Origin: Serratia nevei
Lineage (GTDB): Bacteria > Pseudomonadota > Gammaproteobacteria > Enterobacterales > Enterobacteriaceae
Assembly (NCBI RefSeq): GCF_024160145.1
Contig: NZ_JAMYWQ010000007.1
Coordinates: 95,583-159,582, forward strand
Reading direction: 5' to 3'
Length of the DNA: 64,000 nucleotides
Position 1 is the stretch's first letter. Each line of letters begins with the position of its first letter. The notes under the pieces were generated by a model. The model searched no databases. It had not been told where the DNA came from and worked only from the letters and a program-made list of their open reading frames with translations. Shown here one piece after another: positions 36,068 through 44,995 of this stretch. The position numbers and the translations under genes were made by a program.

Positions 36068-36226
36068 TTATTTCACCCACTGACGCAGCTCAAGCCGCCG
36101 CCAGATGGCGATCTCCGCCCGCGTGCGCCGGCATCCCCGGCACCGCCGGGTTTCGTCGTCGATGCGGCACAGGCTGACGCAGGGCGATCTCACGCCGTGC
36201 CGGGATTGCTGATTGTCGCCCGCCAT
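36068..36226 (-). CDS. DUF1289 small Cys-rich protein
   Basis: 52 residues from ATG at 36226. Reads MAGDNQQSRHGVRSPCVSLC then RIDDETRRCRGCRRTRAEIA and WRRLELRQWVK. The C-x3-C...C-x2-C arrangement and the Trp-containing tail are the DUF1289 (YdhL-like) signature, often a companion of metabolic enzymes. Function unknown. Same strand as the SDR gene (66 bp gap). Confidence 0.8.
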   Translation of the reverse strand: MAGDNQQSRHGVRSPCVSLCRIDDETRRCRGCRRTRAEIAIWRRLELRQWVK

Positions 36227-36290
36227 AAACCGCCCTTGATATGATGTGTGCCGCCACAGGATACCCGATCCTGCGACGGCGCGTCGTCAA

Positions 36291-37031
36291 TCAGATGATG
36301 CCGCCGTTGGCGCGCAGGGTTTGTCCGTTGATCCAGCCGCCGTCGGCCCCGGCGAGGAAGGCCACCGCCGCGGCGATATCTTCCGGCGTGCCCAGGCGCT
36401 CCAGCGGCGCCATCTTCGCCAGCCGCTCGATAAGCTCCGGGGTTTTACCGTCGAGGAACAAGCCGGTGGCGGTCGGCCCCGGCGCGACGGCGTTCACCGT
36501 GATATTGCGGCCGCGCAGCTCTTTTGCCAGCACGCTGGTCAACGCCTCGATCGCCGCCTTGCTGGCGGCATACATGCCGTACCCCGGCTGCAGCAGCCCT
36601 ACCACGCTGGAGGAGAAGTTGATGATGCGGCCATTGTCGCGCAGGCGCTTCGCCGCTTCACGCATGGTGTTGAAGCTGCCTTTCAGGTTGATGTCGATCA
36701 GGCGATCCGCGTCTTCATCGCGCATATCCGCCACCGGCGCCAGCGCGATCACCCCGGCGTTGTTGACCAGCACGTCGATGCCGCCAAACGCCTGTTCGGC
36801 GCTGTCGAACAGGCGGGCGACCGCGACCGCATCGCTGACGTCGGCTTTGGCGCCGCGCGCGCGGCCGCCCGCCTGTTCTATCTTGCGCACCAGTTCATCG
36901 GCCGGCGCCGGATTGCCTGAATAGTTGATGATGACGGTAAAGCCGTCGGCGGCCAGACGCTCGGCGATAGCGGCGCCGATGCCGCGCGATGCGCCGGTGA
37001 CGATGGCGACGGAGTGAGTTTTCTGGTTCAT
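36291..37031 (-). CDS. Short-chain dehydrogenase/reductase
   Basis: 246 residues from ATG at 37031. Classical SDR: cofactor motif TGASRGIG (12-19), NNAG (LVNNAGVIALAPVADM), catalytic Tyr154 and Lys158 (MYAASKAAIEAL) with Ser upstream (NFSSSVVGLL). Probably NADPH-dependent, like FabG-related 3-oxoacyl or carbonyl reductases; substrate unknown. An open frame upstream to 37178 shows no family similarity. Confidence 0.9.
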   Translation of the reverse strand: MNQKTHSVAIVTGASRGIGAAIAERLAADGFTVIINYSGNPAPADELVRKIEQAGGRARGAKADVSDAVAVARLFDSAEQAFGGIDVLVNNAGVIALAPVADMRDEDADRLIDINLKGSFNTMREAAKRLRDNGRIINFSSSVVGLLQPGYGMYAASKAAIEALTSVLAKELRGRNITVNAVAPGPTATGLFLDGKTPELIERLAKMAPLERLGTPEDIAAAVAFLAGADGGWINGQTLRANGGII

Positions 37032-37183
37032 CGGGAGCTCCTTAAAGAAAACAACAGGCATGACGTTAATCATGCACTCTTTATCACGGCGAATAAGCCC
37101 CGATTCTCTGGCATCATAATCCCAAATTATCGAACAATGCGTCTGGGCTCGTGCGATGGCCGCCCAACGGGCGGCCATCGCCG

Positions 37184-38128
37184 TTACAGCGCGCCGTAAT
37201 TCAGCGGCACCCAGTTGTACCCTTCGCCCTGGCGGTTCAGGTAGCCCAATCCGGGGAACGACAGGTGCGCGCCGCCCACCAGCTCACTCTGCCGTGCGCT
37301 GTCGCCGAACACCCGCAGCCGCTGAGCGACCGCCGCCTTGGCGTCGCTGTCAAAGCTGATAGCCACCTTCGGATGCGGCATCTGCACCGCCGCTACGTGG
37401 ATCAGATCCCCCAGCAGCAGCAGCTTGTTGCCCTGGCTCGTCACCTGATAGACGCTGTGACCCGGCGTATGCCCGTGGGCGGCAAAGGCGGCGATGCCCG
37501 GCGAAAGCTCGCCGTCGCCGTTGAACGGCTTAAAGTGGCCGGCCGCCTGGTAAGGCTTGATCGCCGCCTGGGCTCTTTCGAAGTTGCTTTTATTTTCCGC
37601 GTTGGCCCGTTTCAGCTGGTCGGCGCTCAGCCAGAAGTCCGCGTCCTGGCTGGCGGCGCGCACCACCGCATTGGGGAATACCGCCTTGCCGTCGCGCGTC
37701 AAGCCGCCGAGGTGATCCGGGTGCATGTGGGTCAGGTAGATCTCATCCACCTGCTCCGGCTGGTAGCCCGCCGCACGCAGGTTATCCACCAGCTTGCCCA
37801 GGCCGTCCCCCAGCAACTGGCCGGCACCGCTGTCGACCATCACCAGCTTGTCGCCGGTATTGATCAGATAGGCATTGACCGAGGTCACCACCGGCAGGCT
37901 TTGATGCCGTTCGGCCAACCCAGCGGCGATCTGCTGCGGCGTGGTGTTCAGCAACAGCTTGTCCGCCGGCAAGCGAATGACGCCGTCGGACAACGCGGTC
38001 ACTTCAAAGCTGCCCAGCATGATGCGGTAAAATCCCGGCGTCGGGGTTTTGGCCTGCGGCGCGGCGGCGCCAGCCTGTAATGACATAACGGCCAGCGCCG
38101 CGCCCAGCAGACAACGTTTCCAGAACAT
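37184..38128 (-). CDS. Exported metallo-beta-lactamase-fold hydrolase
   Basis: 314 residues. Signal peptide (MFWKRCLLGAALAVMSLQAG, cut after AGA/AAA). Zinc motif H134-x-H136-x-D138-H139 (YLTHMHPDHLGG), further His at AAHGHTPGHSVY and Asp at LLLLGDLIHV. Such periplasmic MBL-fold enzymes include lactonases and beta-lactamase-like hydrolases; the class here is not decided. Different upstream genes; separate transcription unit from the SDR gene (152 bp gap). Confidence 0.87.
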   Translation of the reverse strand: MFWKRCLLGAALAVMSLQAGAAAPQAKTPTPGFYRIMLGSFEVTALSDGVIRLPADKLLLNTTPQQIAAGLAERHQSLPVVTSVNAYLINTGDKLVMVDSGAGQLLGDGLGKLVDNLRAAGYQPEQVDEIYLTHMHPDHLGGLTRDGKAVFPNAVVRAASQDADFWLSADQLKRANAENKSNFERAQAAIKPYQAAGHFKPFNGDGELSPGIAAFAAHGHTPGHSVYQVTSQGNKLLLLGDLIHVAAVQMPHPKVAISFDSDAKAAVAQRLRVFGDSARQSELVGGAHLSFPGLGYLNRQGEGYNWVPLNYGAL

Positions 38129-38334
38129 GATGACTCCTTGCGAGAATTGGACAGCGCTAAGTATTGACGCAAAAAGCCCGATGCGCCTGTTTAATAAATT
38201 CCTTTGATAAATATATAAATAATATATTTATTATGAATAATTTTGTTTGCCGAGCCACACAACCCCAATCCATATTTTCTCGCTCGCCACTTGGTTATTT
38301 TTCTTACTCCCTAAACCACGAGTAAGGAAATATC

Positions 38335-39306
38335 ATGAACTATCAATTCGAAAACCTGGTCTTTGAAGGCGGCGGCGTAAAAGGCATCGCCTATGGCGGC
38401 GCGCTGGAATTGCTGGAAGCCAAAGGCATCATGCCGCAGATCAAGCAAACCTCCGGCGCCTCGGCGGGCGCCATCGCCGCGCTGCTGGTCGGCCTGGGCT
38501 GCAGCTCGGCAGACGTCACCAAAATTCTGTCGGCGATGGATTTTAAAAAATTCCTCGATTATAACGGCGGCTTTTTCGGTACGCTCCAGGACGCCTATCG
38601 CCTGTTCAATCAATACGGCATCGCGCCCGGCGATTATTTCTACCAATGGTCGCGCGATATTATCAAGCAATATACCGGCAAGCCGGATATTACCTTCGAG
38701 CAGTTCGAAGCGATGAAAGCGGCGAAAGGGTTCAAGTCGATTTACTTTATCGGCGCCAACCTCAACAGCGGCCAGCGCGAGGTCTATTCGCATCGCACCA
38801 CGCCGCGCATGAAAGTGGCGGACGGCCTGCGCATTTCGATGTCGTTCCCGTTCGCCTTCGTGGCGAAGAACAATACCCTGGGTGACCTGTGCATCGACGG
38901 CGGCATGATCGACAACTACCCGGTGCGGCTGTTCGACTATGACTTTTCCGCGACGCCACCTTATATCGACAGTTCCAGCCAGCGTATCAACACCCGCACC
39001 CTGGGCCTTCGCCTGGACTCCGCCGGCGAAATCGCCCAGGCCGCCGGCCAGGCCGGACCGCGCACGCAGGTCAACAACCTGTTCGATTTCACCCTGGCGG
39101 TGGCCAACGTGATGCTGGACATCCAAACCAAGGTGCACCTGGACAGCGATGACTGGAAGCGCACCGTGTATGTTGACACGCTCGACGTCGGCACGCTGGA
39201 ATTCGGCATCAGCGAGGAGAAGAAACGCGCGCTGATCGAATCCGGCCGCCGCGGCGTAGAGCGCTACTTCACCTGGTACGACACCGCCATGAAACAGGCA
39301 GCGTAA
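38335..39306 (+). CDS. Patatin-like phospholipase
   Basis: 323 residues. Oxyanion-hole motif GGGVKG (12-17), nucleophile elbow G41-A-S43-A-G45 and the catalytic Asp188 in CIDGGMIDNYP give the full patatin Ser-Asp dyad. Hydrolyses acyl lipids. No signal peptide and no membrane anchor, so it is either cytosolic or exported by a specialised system. The preceding 200 bp are AT-rich. A role as secreted effector cannot be decided here. Confidence 0.87.
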   Translation: MNYQFENLVFEGGGVKGIAYGGALELLEAKGIMPQIKQTSGASAGAIAALLVGLGCSSADVTKILSAMDFKKFLDYNGGFFGTLQDAYRLFNQYGIAPGDYFYQWSRDIIKQYTGKPDITFEQFEAMKAAKGFKSIYFIGANLNSGQREVYSHRTTPRMKVADGLRISMSFPFAFVAKNNTLGDLCIDGGMIDNYPVRLFDYDFSATPPYIDSSSQRINTRTLGLRLDSAGEIAQAAGQAGPRTQVNNLFDFTLAVANVMLDIQTKVHLDSDDWKRTVYVDTLDVGTLEFGISEEKKRALIESGRRGVERYFTWYDTAMKQAA

Positions 39307-39347
39307 CCGGTATTATCCCTGCCCGCGCGTACGGCCGACGCGCGGGC

Positions 39348-39371
39348 AAAAAAATCCCCGCGGGGGCGGGG
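39348..39371 (-). terminator. Intrinsic terminator of the 2-hydroxycarboxylate transporter gene
   Basis: On the minus strand CCCCGC-CCCC-GCGGGG is followed by A and seven T. The adjacent perfect GCCCGCGCGT/ACGCGCGGGC stem (39321-39347) may serve the convergent patatin gene, though without a T-run. Confidence 0.75.
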
Positions 39372-39403
39372 AAAGGCAAAGTAACGCTAAGGATTTATAG
39401 GAG

Positions 39404-40759
39404 TTATACGAAGAACTTGGCCAACACCAGCAGCGACAGCGAGACGTTGATAGCGCCCCCGATCCGGGTGGCGATCTGGGCGAACGGCATCAGCGACATG
39501 CGGTTGCCGGCGGTGAGGATCGCGACGTCGCCGGTGCCGCCCTGTCCGCTCTGGCAGCAGGAGACGATCGCCACGTCGATAGGGTGCATGCCGATTTTCT
39601 TGCCGACGAAGAAACCGGTCGCCACCAGCGCGCTGACGGTCGTGACGATCACGATCAGATTCTGTACGGTGAACGCGTCCACCAGCTCCTGCCACGGCGT
39701 AATGGCCACCCCGACCGCGAACAGGATCGGATAGGTCACGGCGGTGCGGAAGAATTTGTACACCACCTGCGAACCTTCCTGAATACGCGGCGACACCCCG
39801 TGCGCCAGCTTCACCGCCACGGCGGCGAACAGCATGCCCACCGGCGCCGGCAGACCGATCAGGCGGTGCAGCAGCATACCCACCATATACAGCAGGATGG
39901 CCAGCAGCGCGCCACAGGCGATGGTGCTGACGTCCACCTTGCCGCTGATTTTTTCCACCGCGTCCATGTCGCTGTCGCCCTGCTTGCTCGGCATCAGGCT
40001 GCCTTCGCCGGTCAGGTGCGGATAACGCTTGCCCAGCTGGTTGAGCAGGCCGGCGATGACGATGGCGGTCAGGCTGCCGAGCATCACGATCGGCAGAATG
40101 CGCCCCAACGCCACGCCCTGCTCCATATGCAGGATCGCCGCGTAGCCCATCGACAGCGGGATCGCCCCTTCACCCACGCCGCCGGCCATGATCGGCAGGA
40201 TCAGGAAGAAGAAGATCTGGAACGGCTCCAGGCCCAGCGCCATGCCGACGCCCATCCCCACCAGCATGCCGACGATCTCGCCGCACAGCATCGGAATAAA
40301 GATGCGCAGGAACCCCTGGATCAGCACCTGGCGGTTCATGCTCATGATGCTGCCGACGATGATGCAGCAGATGTAAAGATAAAGAATGTTGGTCGATTTG
40401 TAGAACTTGGTGGTCGACTCCACCACTACGTCCGGCAGCAGGCCGTAGTGCACCAGCGCGGAAGGAATGAAGGTGGCGCAGATCGCCGCCGCGCCCATTT
40501 TGCCGATCAGCGGCAGGCGCTTGCCGAATTCGCCGCAGGCGAAACCGAAGAACGCTAAGGTAGCCACCATCACCACGATATCGCTCGGCAATTTGCCTTC
40601 CAGGCAGTCGAGCAGAATCAATACGCCGGCCAGAATAAAGAACGGTAACGGAATAATCCCTACTTTATAATTGTCCAGTATCCGCCACCATTTCTCACGC
40701 AGAGGAATATCGGCGGCCTTGTCTTTGGCTACGAGGTAAGAATCATCTGTTGTGCTCAT
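39404..40759 (-). CDS. 2-hydroxycarboxylate transporter family permease (citrate/malate type)
   Basis: 451 residues, about 11 membrane spans. The two reentrant-loop motifs of the family are visible: GGVGEGAIPLSMGYAAILHM and CCQSGQGGTGDVAILTAGNR. It belongs with CitS/CimH/MaeN, Na+ or H+ symporters of citrate, malate or related acids; the GGVGE motif is nearer to CimH/MaeN than CitS. Divergent from the sensor kinase and regulator, which very probably control it. Confidence 0.9.
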   Translation of the reverse strand: MSTTDDSYLVAKDKAADIPLREKWWRILDNYKVGIIPLPFFILAGVLILLDCLEGKLPSDIVVMVATLAFFGFACGEFGKRLPLIGKMGAAAICATFIPSALVHYGLLPDVVVESTTKFYKSTNILYLYICCIIVGSIMSMNRQVLIQGFLRIFIPMLCGEIVGMLVGMGVGMALGLEPFQIFFFLILPIMAGGVGEGAIPLSMGYAAILHMEQGVALGRILPIVMLGSLTAIVIAGLLNQLGKRYPHLTGEGSLMPSKQGDSDMDAVEKISGKVDVSTIACGALLAILLYMVGMLLHRLIGLPAPVGMLFAAVAVKLAHGVSPRIQEGSQVVYKFFRTAVTYPILFAVGVAITPWQELVDAFTVQNLIVIVTTVSALVATGFFVGKKIGMHPIDVAIVSCCQSGQGGTGDVAILTAGNRMSLMPFAQIATRIGGAINVSLSLLVLAKFFV

Positions 40760-41085
40760 AATCTGGCCTCTTATTAGTTTGTTCAGCCATCATAGAGAAG
40801 CGCACGGATTATCTGCTGTGATTATGTTCAAAGTTAAAAAGGGTTTTTAATGGTGGTTATGGTTTCTATGGGGTTAATTAAGATTATGTAAAAACCGGCG
40901 TGGTTTTAATGGTGTTAATGGCGCTTTTATTTTAAAGCTTATCAACTTTATCGCAGACCAACCCTTTTCGATCGCTTCACTCTAATCCCGTGTGAGGGAT
41001 CACAAGTTGATCGGGCGCAATATTACAGACCCCGCTTCTCGTGATAGGGTAAGGCTTCAGGATCTCTTTACGGTGAAGCACCGCC
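40760..41085. other. Divergent control region of the transporter and two-component genes
   Basis: 326 bp, AT-rich. Imperfect direct repeats GGTTTTTAATGGTGGTTATGG (40842-40862, 21 bases; core TTTTTAATGGTG) and GGTTTTAATGGTGTTAATGG (40902-40921) lie 60 bp apart and are candidate response-regulator sites. No RNA gene seen. Confidence 0.5.
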
Positions 41086-42678
41086 ATGCGTCTCAAACTC
41101 TCATTTCAAATCAAGCTGTTTCTGTGCCTGGTGGCCTTCTCCTGCCTGCTGCTGACCTGCATCGGCGCCTACACCTATTACCAGCTGGATGCGCAGCTGC
41201 ACCGCGATCTCGGCGCCCGCGCTCAGGTGCAGGCGCGGGAAATCGCTCTCATTCCTTCGCTGGTGGACGCGGTGGAAAACAACGACGCCGCCAAAATTGC
41301 CGCCCTGATGAAAAAAATCCGCGCCAGTAGCGACGCCAGTTATATCGTCATCGGCGATAATCATGCCCGCCACCTTTATCATTCCGAATATGAAGGCCGC
41401 CTGGGCACGCCGATGATCGGCGGCGATAATAAAGAGGTGCTGGAAGGCAAAAGCATTATTTCCATTCGCAAGGGCGGCATTGGCGTTTCATTGCGCAGCA
41501 AGGCGCCGATCGTGGATGAAAATAATCGCGTGATCGGCATCGTCTCCGTCGGCTATTTGAAATCGCATATCGATAATTTAAACGCCAGGACGCTGACGCA
41601 AATTATCGGCTCCATCGTCCTGCTGCTGATCGCCCTGTTCGTCTTTTCCTGGCTGCTGTCGAAAAACCTCAAGCGCCAGATGTTCTGGCTGGAGCCGAAA
41701 GAGATAGCGCTGCTGGTGCGCCAGCAAAAGGCGCTGCTGGAAGCCATCTATGAAGGGGTGATCGCCATCGATCCGCAGTTGCGGATCATCACCATCAACC
41801 ATGCGGCGCGCGCGCTGCTGGATCTGCACCAGCCCGCCGCCGGCTTGCTCGGTCGGCCGATCGGCGAGGTGATCCAGGCGCAGCCGAACTTCTTCGGCGC
41901 CGCACAGCTGGGCCAGGATACGCACGACGAGGTGTGCCGCTTCAACCATGTGCGGGTGATCGCCAGCCGGGTGCGCATCATGCAGGAGCAGGAGCTGCAA
42001 GGCTGGGTGATCAGCTTCCGCGACAAGAACGATATCAATACCCTGAGCAGCCAGCTCAGCCAGGTGAAACGCTATGCCGACAACCTGCGCATCATGCGCC
42101 ACGAGCAGCTGAACTGGACCGCCACGCTGGCCGGGCTGCTGCATATGCAGCGCTACGACGAGGCCATCCGCTACGTGGAAGCTCAGTCGGAGGGTGCGCA
42201 GGAGATCCTCGATTTCATCTCGCAGCGCTTCAGTTCGGCGGCGCTGTGCGGCCTGCTGCTGGGTAAATACTCCAGCGCCAAGGAAAAAGGCATCGAGCTG
42301 CGCTTCGATCCGGCCTGCCAGCTGCGGCAGATCCCGGCGGCGCTGAATGAGACCGAACTGATGTCGATCGTCGGCAACCTGCTGGATAATGCGGTGGAGG
42401 CGACGCTGCACAGCCCGGCCCCGCACGACGCGATCGAGCTTTATATCAGCGACGGCAGCGACGAGCTGGTGATCGAGGTGGCAGATCGCGGCACCGGCAT
42501 CGCCGAGGAGATCCGTGATACGCTGTTTGAACAGGGCGTCACCACCAAAGCGGATAAAAGCGACCACGGCATCGGCCTGCATCTGGTCGCCAGCCACGTG
42601 GCGCAGGCGCACGGCAGCATAGAAGTGTCGGACAACGAGCCGCACGGCGCGATATTCTCTATATTTATCCCTAAATAA
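41086..42678 (+). CDS. CitA/DcuS-type sensor histidine kinase
   Basis: 530 residues. Membrane helix 1 at about 10-31, periplasmic PAS-like sensor at about 32-168 (SYIVIGDNHARHLYHSEYEG), helix 2 at about 169-190, cytoplasmic PAS at about 215-320, H-box with His339 (IMRHEQLNWTATLAGLL) and an HATPase domain (NLLDNAVEATLH; ADRGTGIAEEI; HGIGLHLVASH). The sensor resembles citrate/C4-dicarboxylate sensors, consistent with the divergent transporter. Operon with the response regulator 32 bp downstream. Confidence 0.92.
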   Translation: MRLKLSFQIKLFLCLVAFSCLLLTCIGAYTYYQLDAQLHRDLGARAQVQAREIALIPSLVDAVENNDAAKIAALMKKIRASSDASYIVIGDNHARHLYHSEYEGRLGTPMIGGDNKEVLEGKSIISIRKGGIGVSLRSKAPIVDENNRVIGIVSVGYLKSHIDNLNARTLTQIIGSIVLLLIALFVFSWLLSKNLKRQMFWLEPKEIALLVRQQKALLEAIYEGVIAIDPQLRIITINHAARALLDLHQPAAGLLGRPIGEVIQAQPNFFGAAQLGQDTHDEVCRFNHVRVIASRVRIMQEQELQGWVISFRDKNDINTLSSQLSQVKRYADNLRIMRHEQLNWTATLAGLLHMQRYDEAIRYVEAQSEGAQEILDFISQRFSSAALCGLLLGKYSSAKEKGIELRFDPACQLRQIPAALNETELMSIVGNLLDNAVEATLHSPAPHDAIELYISDGSDELVIEVADRGTGIAEEIRDTLFEQGVTTKADKSDHGIGLHLVASHVAQAHGSIEVSDNEPHGAIFSIFIPK

Positions 42679-42710
42679 AACCCATAACCCGATTTTTTGA
42701 GCACCCGATT

Positions 42711-43397
42711 ATGTCACACCAAGCACTGGACGTTCTGATCGTGGAAGACGAGCCGCAACTGGCGACGCTGCACGCGGAGTTCATCGAAAAAAATTTCAAC
42801 CTGCGGGTGGTGGCCTACGCCGCCACGCTGGCAGAAGCGCGGGCCAAAGCCAATGCGCATCAGCCGCGGCTGATCCTGCTGGATAACTTTCTGCCGGACG
42901 GCCAGGGCATCGAGCTGATGGAAGAACCGGCGGTGAAGAACCCTGCCTGTTCGGTGATCTTCATCACCGCCGCCAGCGACATGCATACCTGCAGCCAGGC
43001 GATCCGCAACGGCGCCTTCGACTACATCATCAAGCCGGTGTCCTACAAGCGGCTGCGCAATTCGCTCGAACGCTTCATGCAGTTTGTGCAGACCCAGCGC
43101 ACCTTCAAGATTATCGATCAGGACAACGTCGATGCGCTGTACAACCTGCAGTCGAAGCAGTTCTCCAGCGAGCCGAGCGCCAAAGGCATCGAAACCAATA
43201 CCCTCGAGCTGGTGCAGGCGCTGTTTATCGCCCAGCCGGCGGTGGCGCATGCGGTGGAAGACGTGGTTGAGCAGGTCGGTATCAGCAAGACCACCGCCCG
43301 CCGTTATCTGGAATACTGCGTCGCTACCCAGTTCGTGCGGGTGGAGATGCTGTACGGCAATATCGGCCATCCGCGGCGGCTGTATCGCAAGGCCTGA
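42711..43397 (+). CDS. CitB/DcuR-type response regulator
   Basis: 228 residues. Receiver domain with acidic pair (LIVEDEPQ), phospho-acceptor Asp58 (LILLDNFLPDGQG), Thr and Lys (FITAAS; IIKPVSYKRL). C-terminal DNA-binding domain is the CitB type (QVGISKTTARRYLEYCV). Phosphorylated by the kinase encoded upstream, it should activate the divergent transporter gene. Confidence 0.92.
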   Translation: MSHQALDVLIVEDEPQLATLHAEFIEKNFNLRVVAYAATLAEARAKANAHQPRLILLDNFLPDGQGIELMEEPAVKNPACSVIFITAASDMHTCSQAIRNGAFDYIIKPVSYKRLRNSLERFMQFVQTQRTFKIIDQDNVDALYNLQSKQFSSEPSAKGIETNTLELVQALFIAQPAVAHAVEDVVEQVGISKTTARRYLEYCVATQFVRVEMLYGNIGHPRRLYRKA

Positions 43398-43501
43398 GGC
43401 TGCCATCTGGCTGTCATATTGCGGCGATAACATAGCGCCCGACGATATCCCCCTCGATATCGGCACCTGTCGTTAAAACTGATGAAATACTGATGACTTT
43501 T

Positions 43502-43527
43502 GCCCGGCCTCTGGTCGGGTTTTTTAT
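43502..43527 (+). terminator. Terminator of the two-component operon
   Basis: CCCGGCC-TCT-GGTCGGG (one G-T pair) followed by TTTTTTATT, about 105 bp after the regulator stop. Confidence 0.7.
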
Positions 43528-43694
43528 TGTCCAGATTGCAGGCCAGGCGTTGAAATATGCAGCTGCGTTATTTCTCCAACATCAATCCATGATGGCGAAT
43601 AACGGCTGCCTATTTTGATTCATGGGCCAAAATACCATAACTAATTAAAACCTTGATGTAAACCACTAATATCCCATTTAAACGACATTCAGGG

Positions 43695-43722
43695 TTGTCT
43701 CAGATATTCACTGTGTTAGGGT
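43695..43722 (+). promoter_or_regulatory. proU promoter (P2-like)
   Basis: -35 TTGTCT (43695-43700), 16-bp spacer, -10 TAGGGT (43717-43722). As I recall the E. coli proU P2 promoter, hexamers, spacing and flanking bases (CAGAT..TC..T.TGTTAGGG) are nearly the same. Osmotic induction via H-NS acting on downstream AT-rich DNA is the known E. coli mechanism. Confidence 0.7.
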
Positions 43723-43792
43723 AAAAAGCTCTTTTATTTCGCTAGGGACAGCTCATATCGTTTTAATTAAACCAGAGGAAACAGCAAATTGC

Positions 43793-44995
43793 ATGGCAAT
43801 TAAACTCGAAGTAAAGAACCTGTATAAGATATTTGGCGAACATCCGGAACGCGCATTCAAACTGCTGGATAAAGGTCTGACAAAAGATCGGCTGTTTGAA
43901 AAAACCGGCTTATCGCTCGGCGTAAAAGACGCCACTCTGGCCATTGAAGAAGGCGAGATATTTGTCATCATGGGGCTCTCCGGTTCCGGCAAGTCCACCC
44001 TGGTACGCCTTCTCAATCGTCTGATAGAACCCACCCGCGGCCAGGTGCTGATCGACGGTGAGGACATCGCCAAAATATCCGACACCGCGCTGCGCGCCGT
44101 GCGGCGAAATAAGATCAGCATGGTATTTCAATCATTCGCGCTGATGCCGCACATGAATGTCCTGAATAATACCGCCTTCGGTATGGAATTAATCGGCACA
44201 CCGCTGCAGGAGCGCCAGGAAAAAGCGCTGGACGCCCTGCGCCAGGTTGGGCTGGAGAATTATGCGCTGTCTTATCCGGATGAATTATCCGGCGGTATGC
44301 GCCAGCGCGTGGGATTAGCCCGCGCCCTGGCCAATAACCCGGATATATTATTGATGGACGAGGCCTTCTCGGCGCTCGATCCGTTAATTCGCACCGAAAT
44401 GCAGGATGAGCTGGTGAAATTACAGGCCCAGCATCAGCGCACCATCGTGTTTATTTCCCACGATCTGGACGAAGCGATGCGCATCGGCGATCGCATCGCC
44501 ATCATGCAGGGCGGCGAGGTGATCCAGGTCGGTACGCCGGACGAGATCCTGAATAACCCGGCCAACGACTATGTGCGCACCTTCTTCCGCGGTGTGGACA
44601 TCAGTCATGTGTTCAGCGCCAAGGATATCGCCCAACGGCGCCCGGTGGCGCTGATCCGCAAAACCCCCGGCTTTGGCCCCCGATCGGCGCTGCAGCTGCT
44701 GCGCGATGAGGACCGTGATTATGGTTATGTGGTTGAACGCGGGAAGAAATTTATCGGCGTAGTGTCGATAGAGTCGCTGAAAAAGGCGCTGTCCGCCAAT
44801 CAAACGCTGGACGATGCCCTGCTCGAGGCCCCCGCCGCCGTACCGGCCGACACGCCGCTCAGCGATCTGATCTCCCTGGTCGCCCAGGCGCCGTGCGCGG
44901 TGCCGGTGGTGTGCGAAGAACATCACTATCTCGGCATCATCTCCAAGGCCATGCTGCTGCAGGCGTTGGACAAGGAGGGCTCCGCCAATGAGTGA
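43793..44995 (+). CDS. proV: Glycine betaine/proline ABC transporter ATPase ProV
   Basis: 400 residues, E. coli ProV length. Walker A ([20 protein letters not shown]), signature ([20 protein letters not shown]), Walker B ([13 protein letters not shown]), and a C-terminal CBS pair (about 275-395) that senses ionic strength. Powers betaine uptake with ProW and ProX. Stop overlaps the proW start by 8 bp. Confidence 0.96.
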   Translation: MAIKLEVKNLYKIFGEHPERAFKLLDKGLTKDRLFEKTGLSLGVKDATLAIEEGEIFVIMGLSGSGKSTLVRLLNRLIEPTRGQVLIDGEDIAKISDTALRAVRRNKISMVFQSFALMPHMNVLNNTAFGMELIGTPLQERQEKALDALRQVGLENYALSYPDELSGGMRQRVGLARALANNPDILLMDEAFSALDPLIRTEMQDELVKLQAQHQRTIVFISHDLDEAMRIGDRIAIMQGGEVIQVGTPDEILNNPANDYVRTFFRGVDISHVFSAKDIAQRRPVALIRKTPGFGPRSALQLLRDEDRDYGYVVERGKKFIGVVSIESLKKALSANQTLDDALLEAPAAVPADTPLSDLISLVAQAPCAVPVVCEEHHYLGIISKAMLLQALDKEGSANE

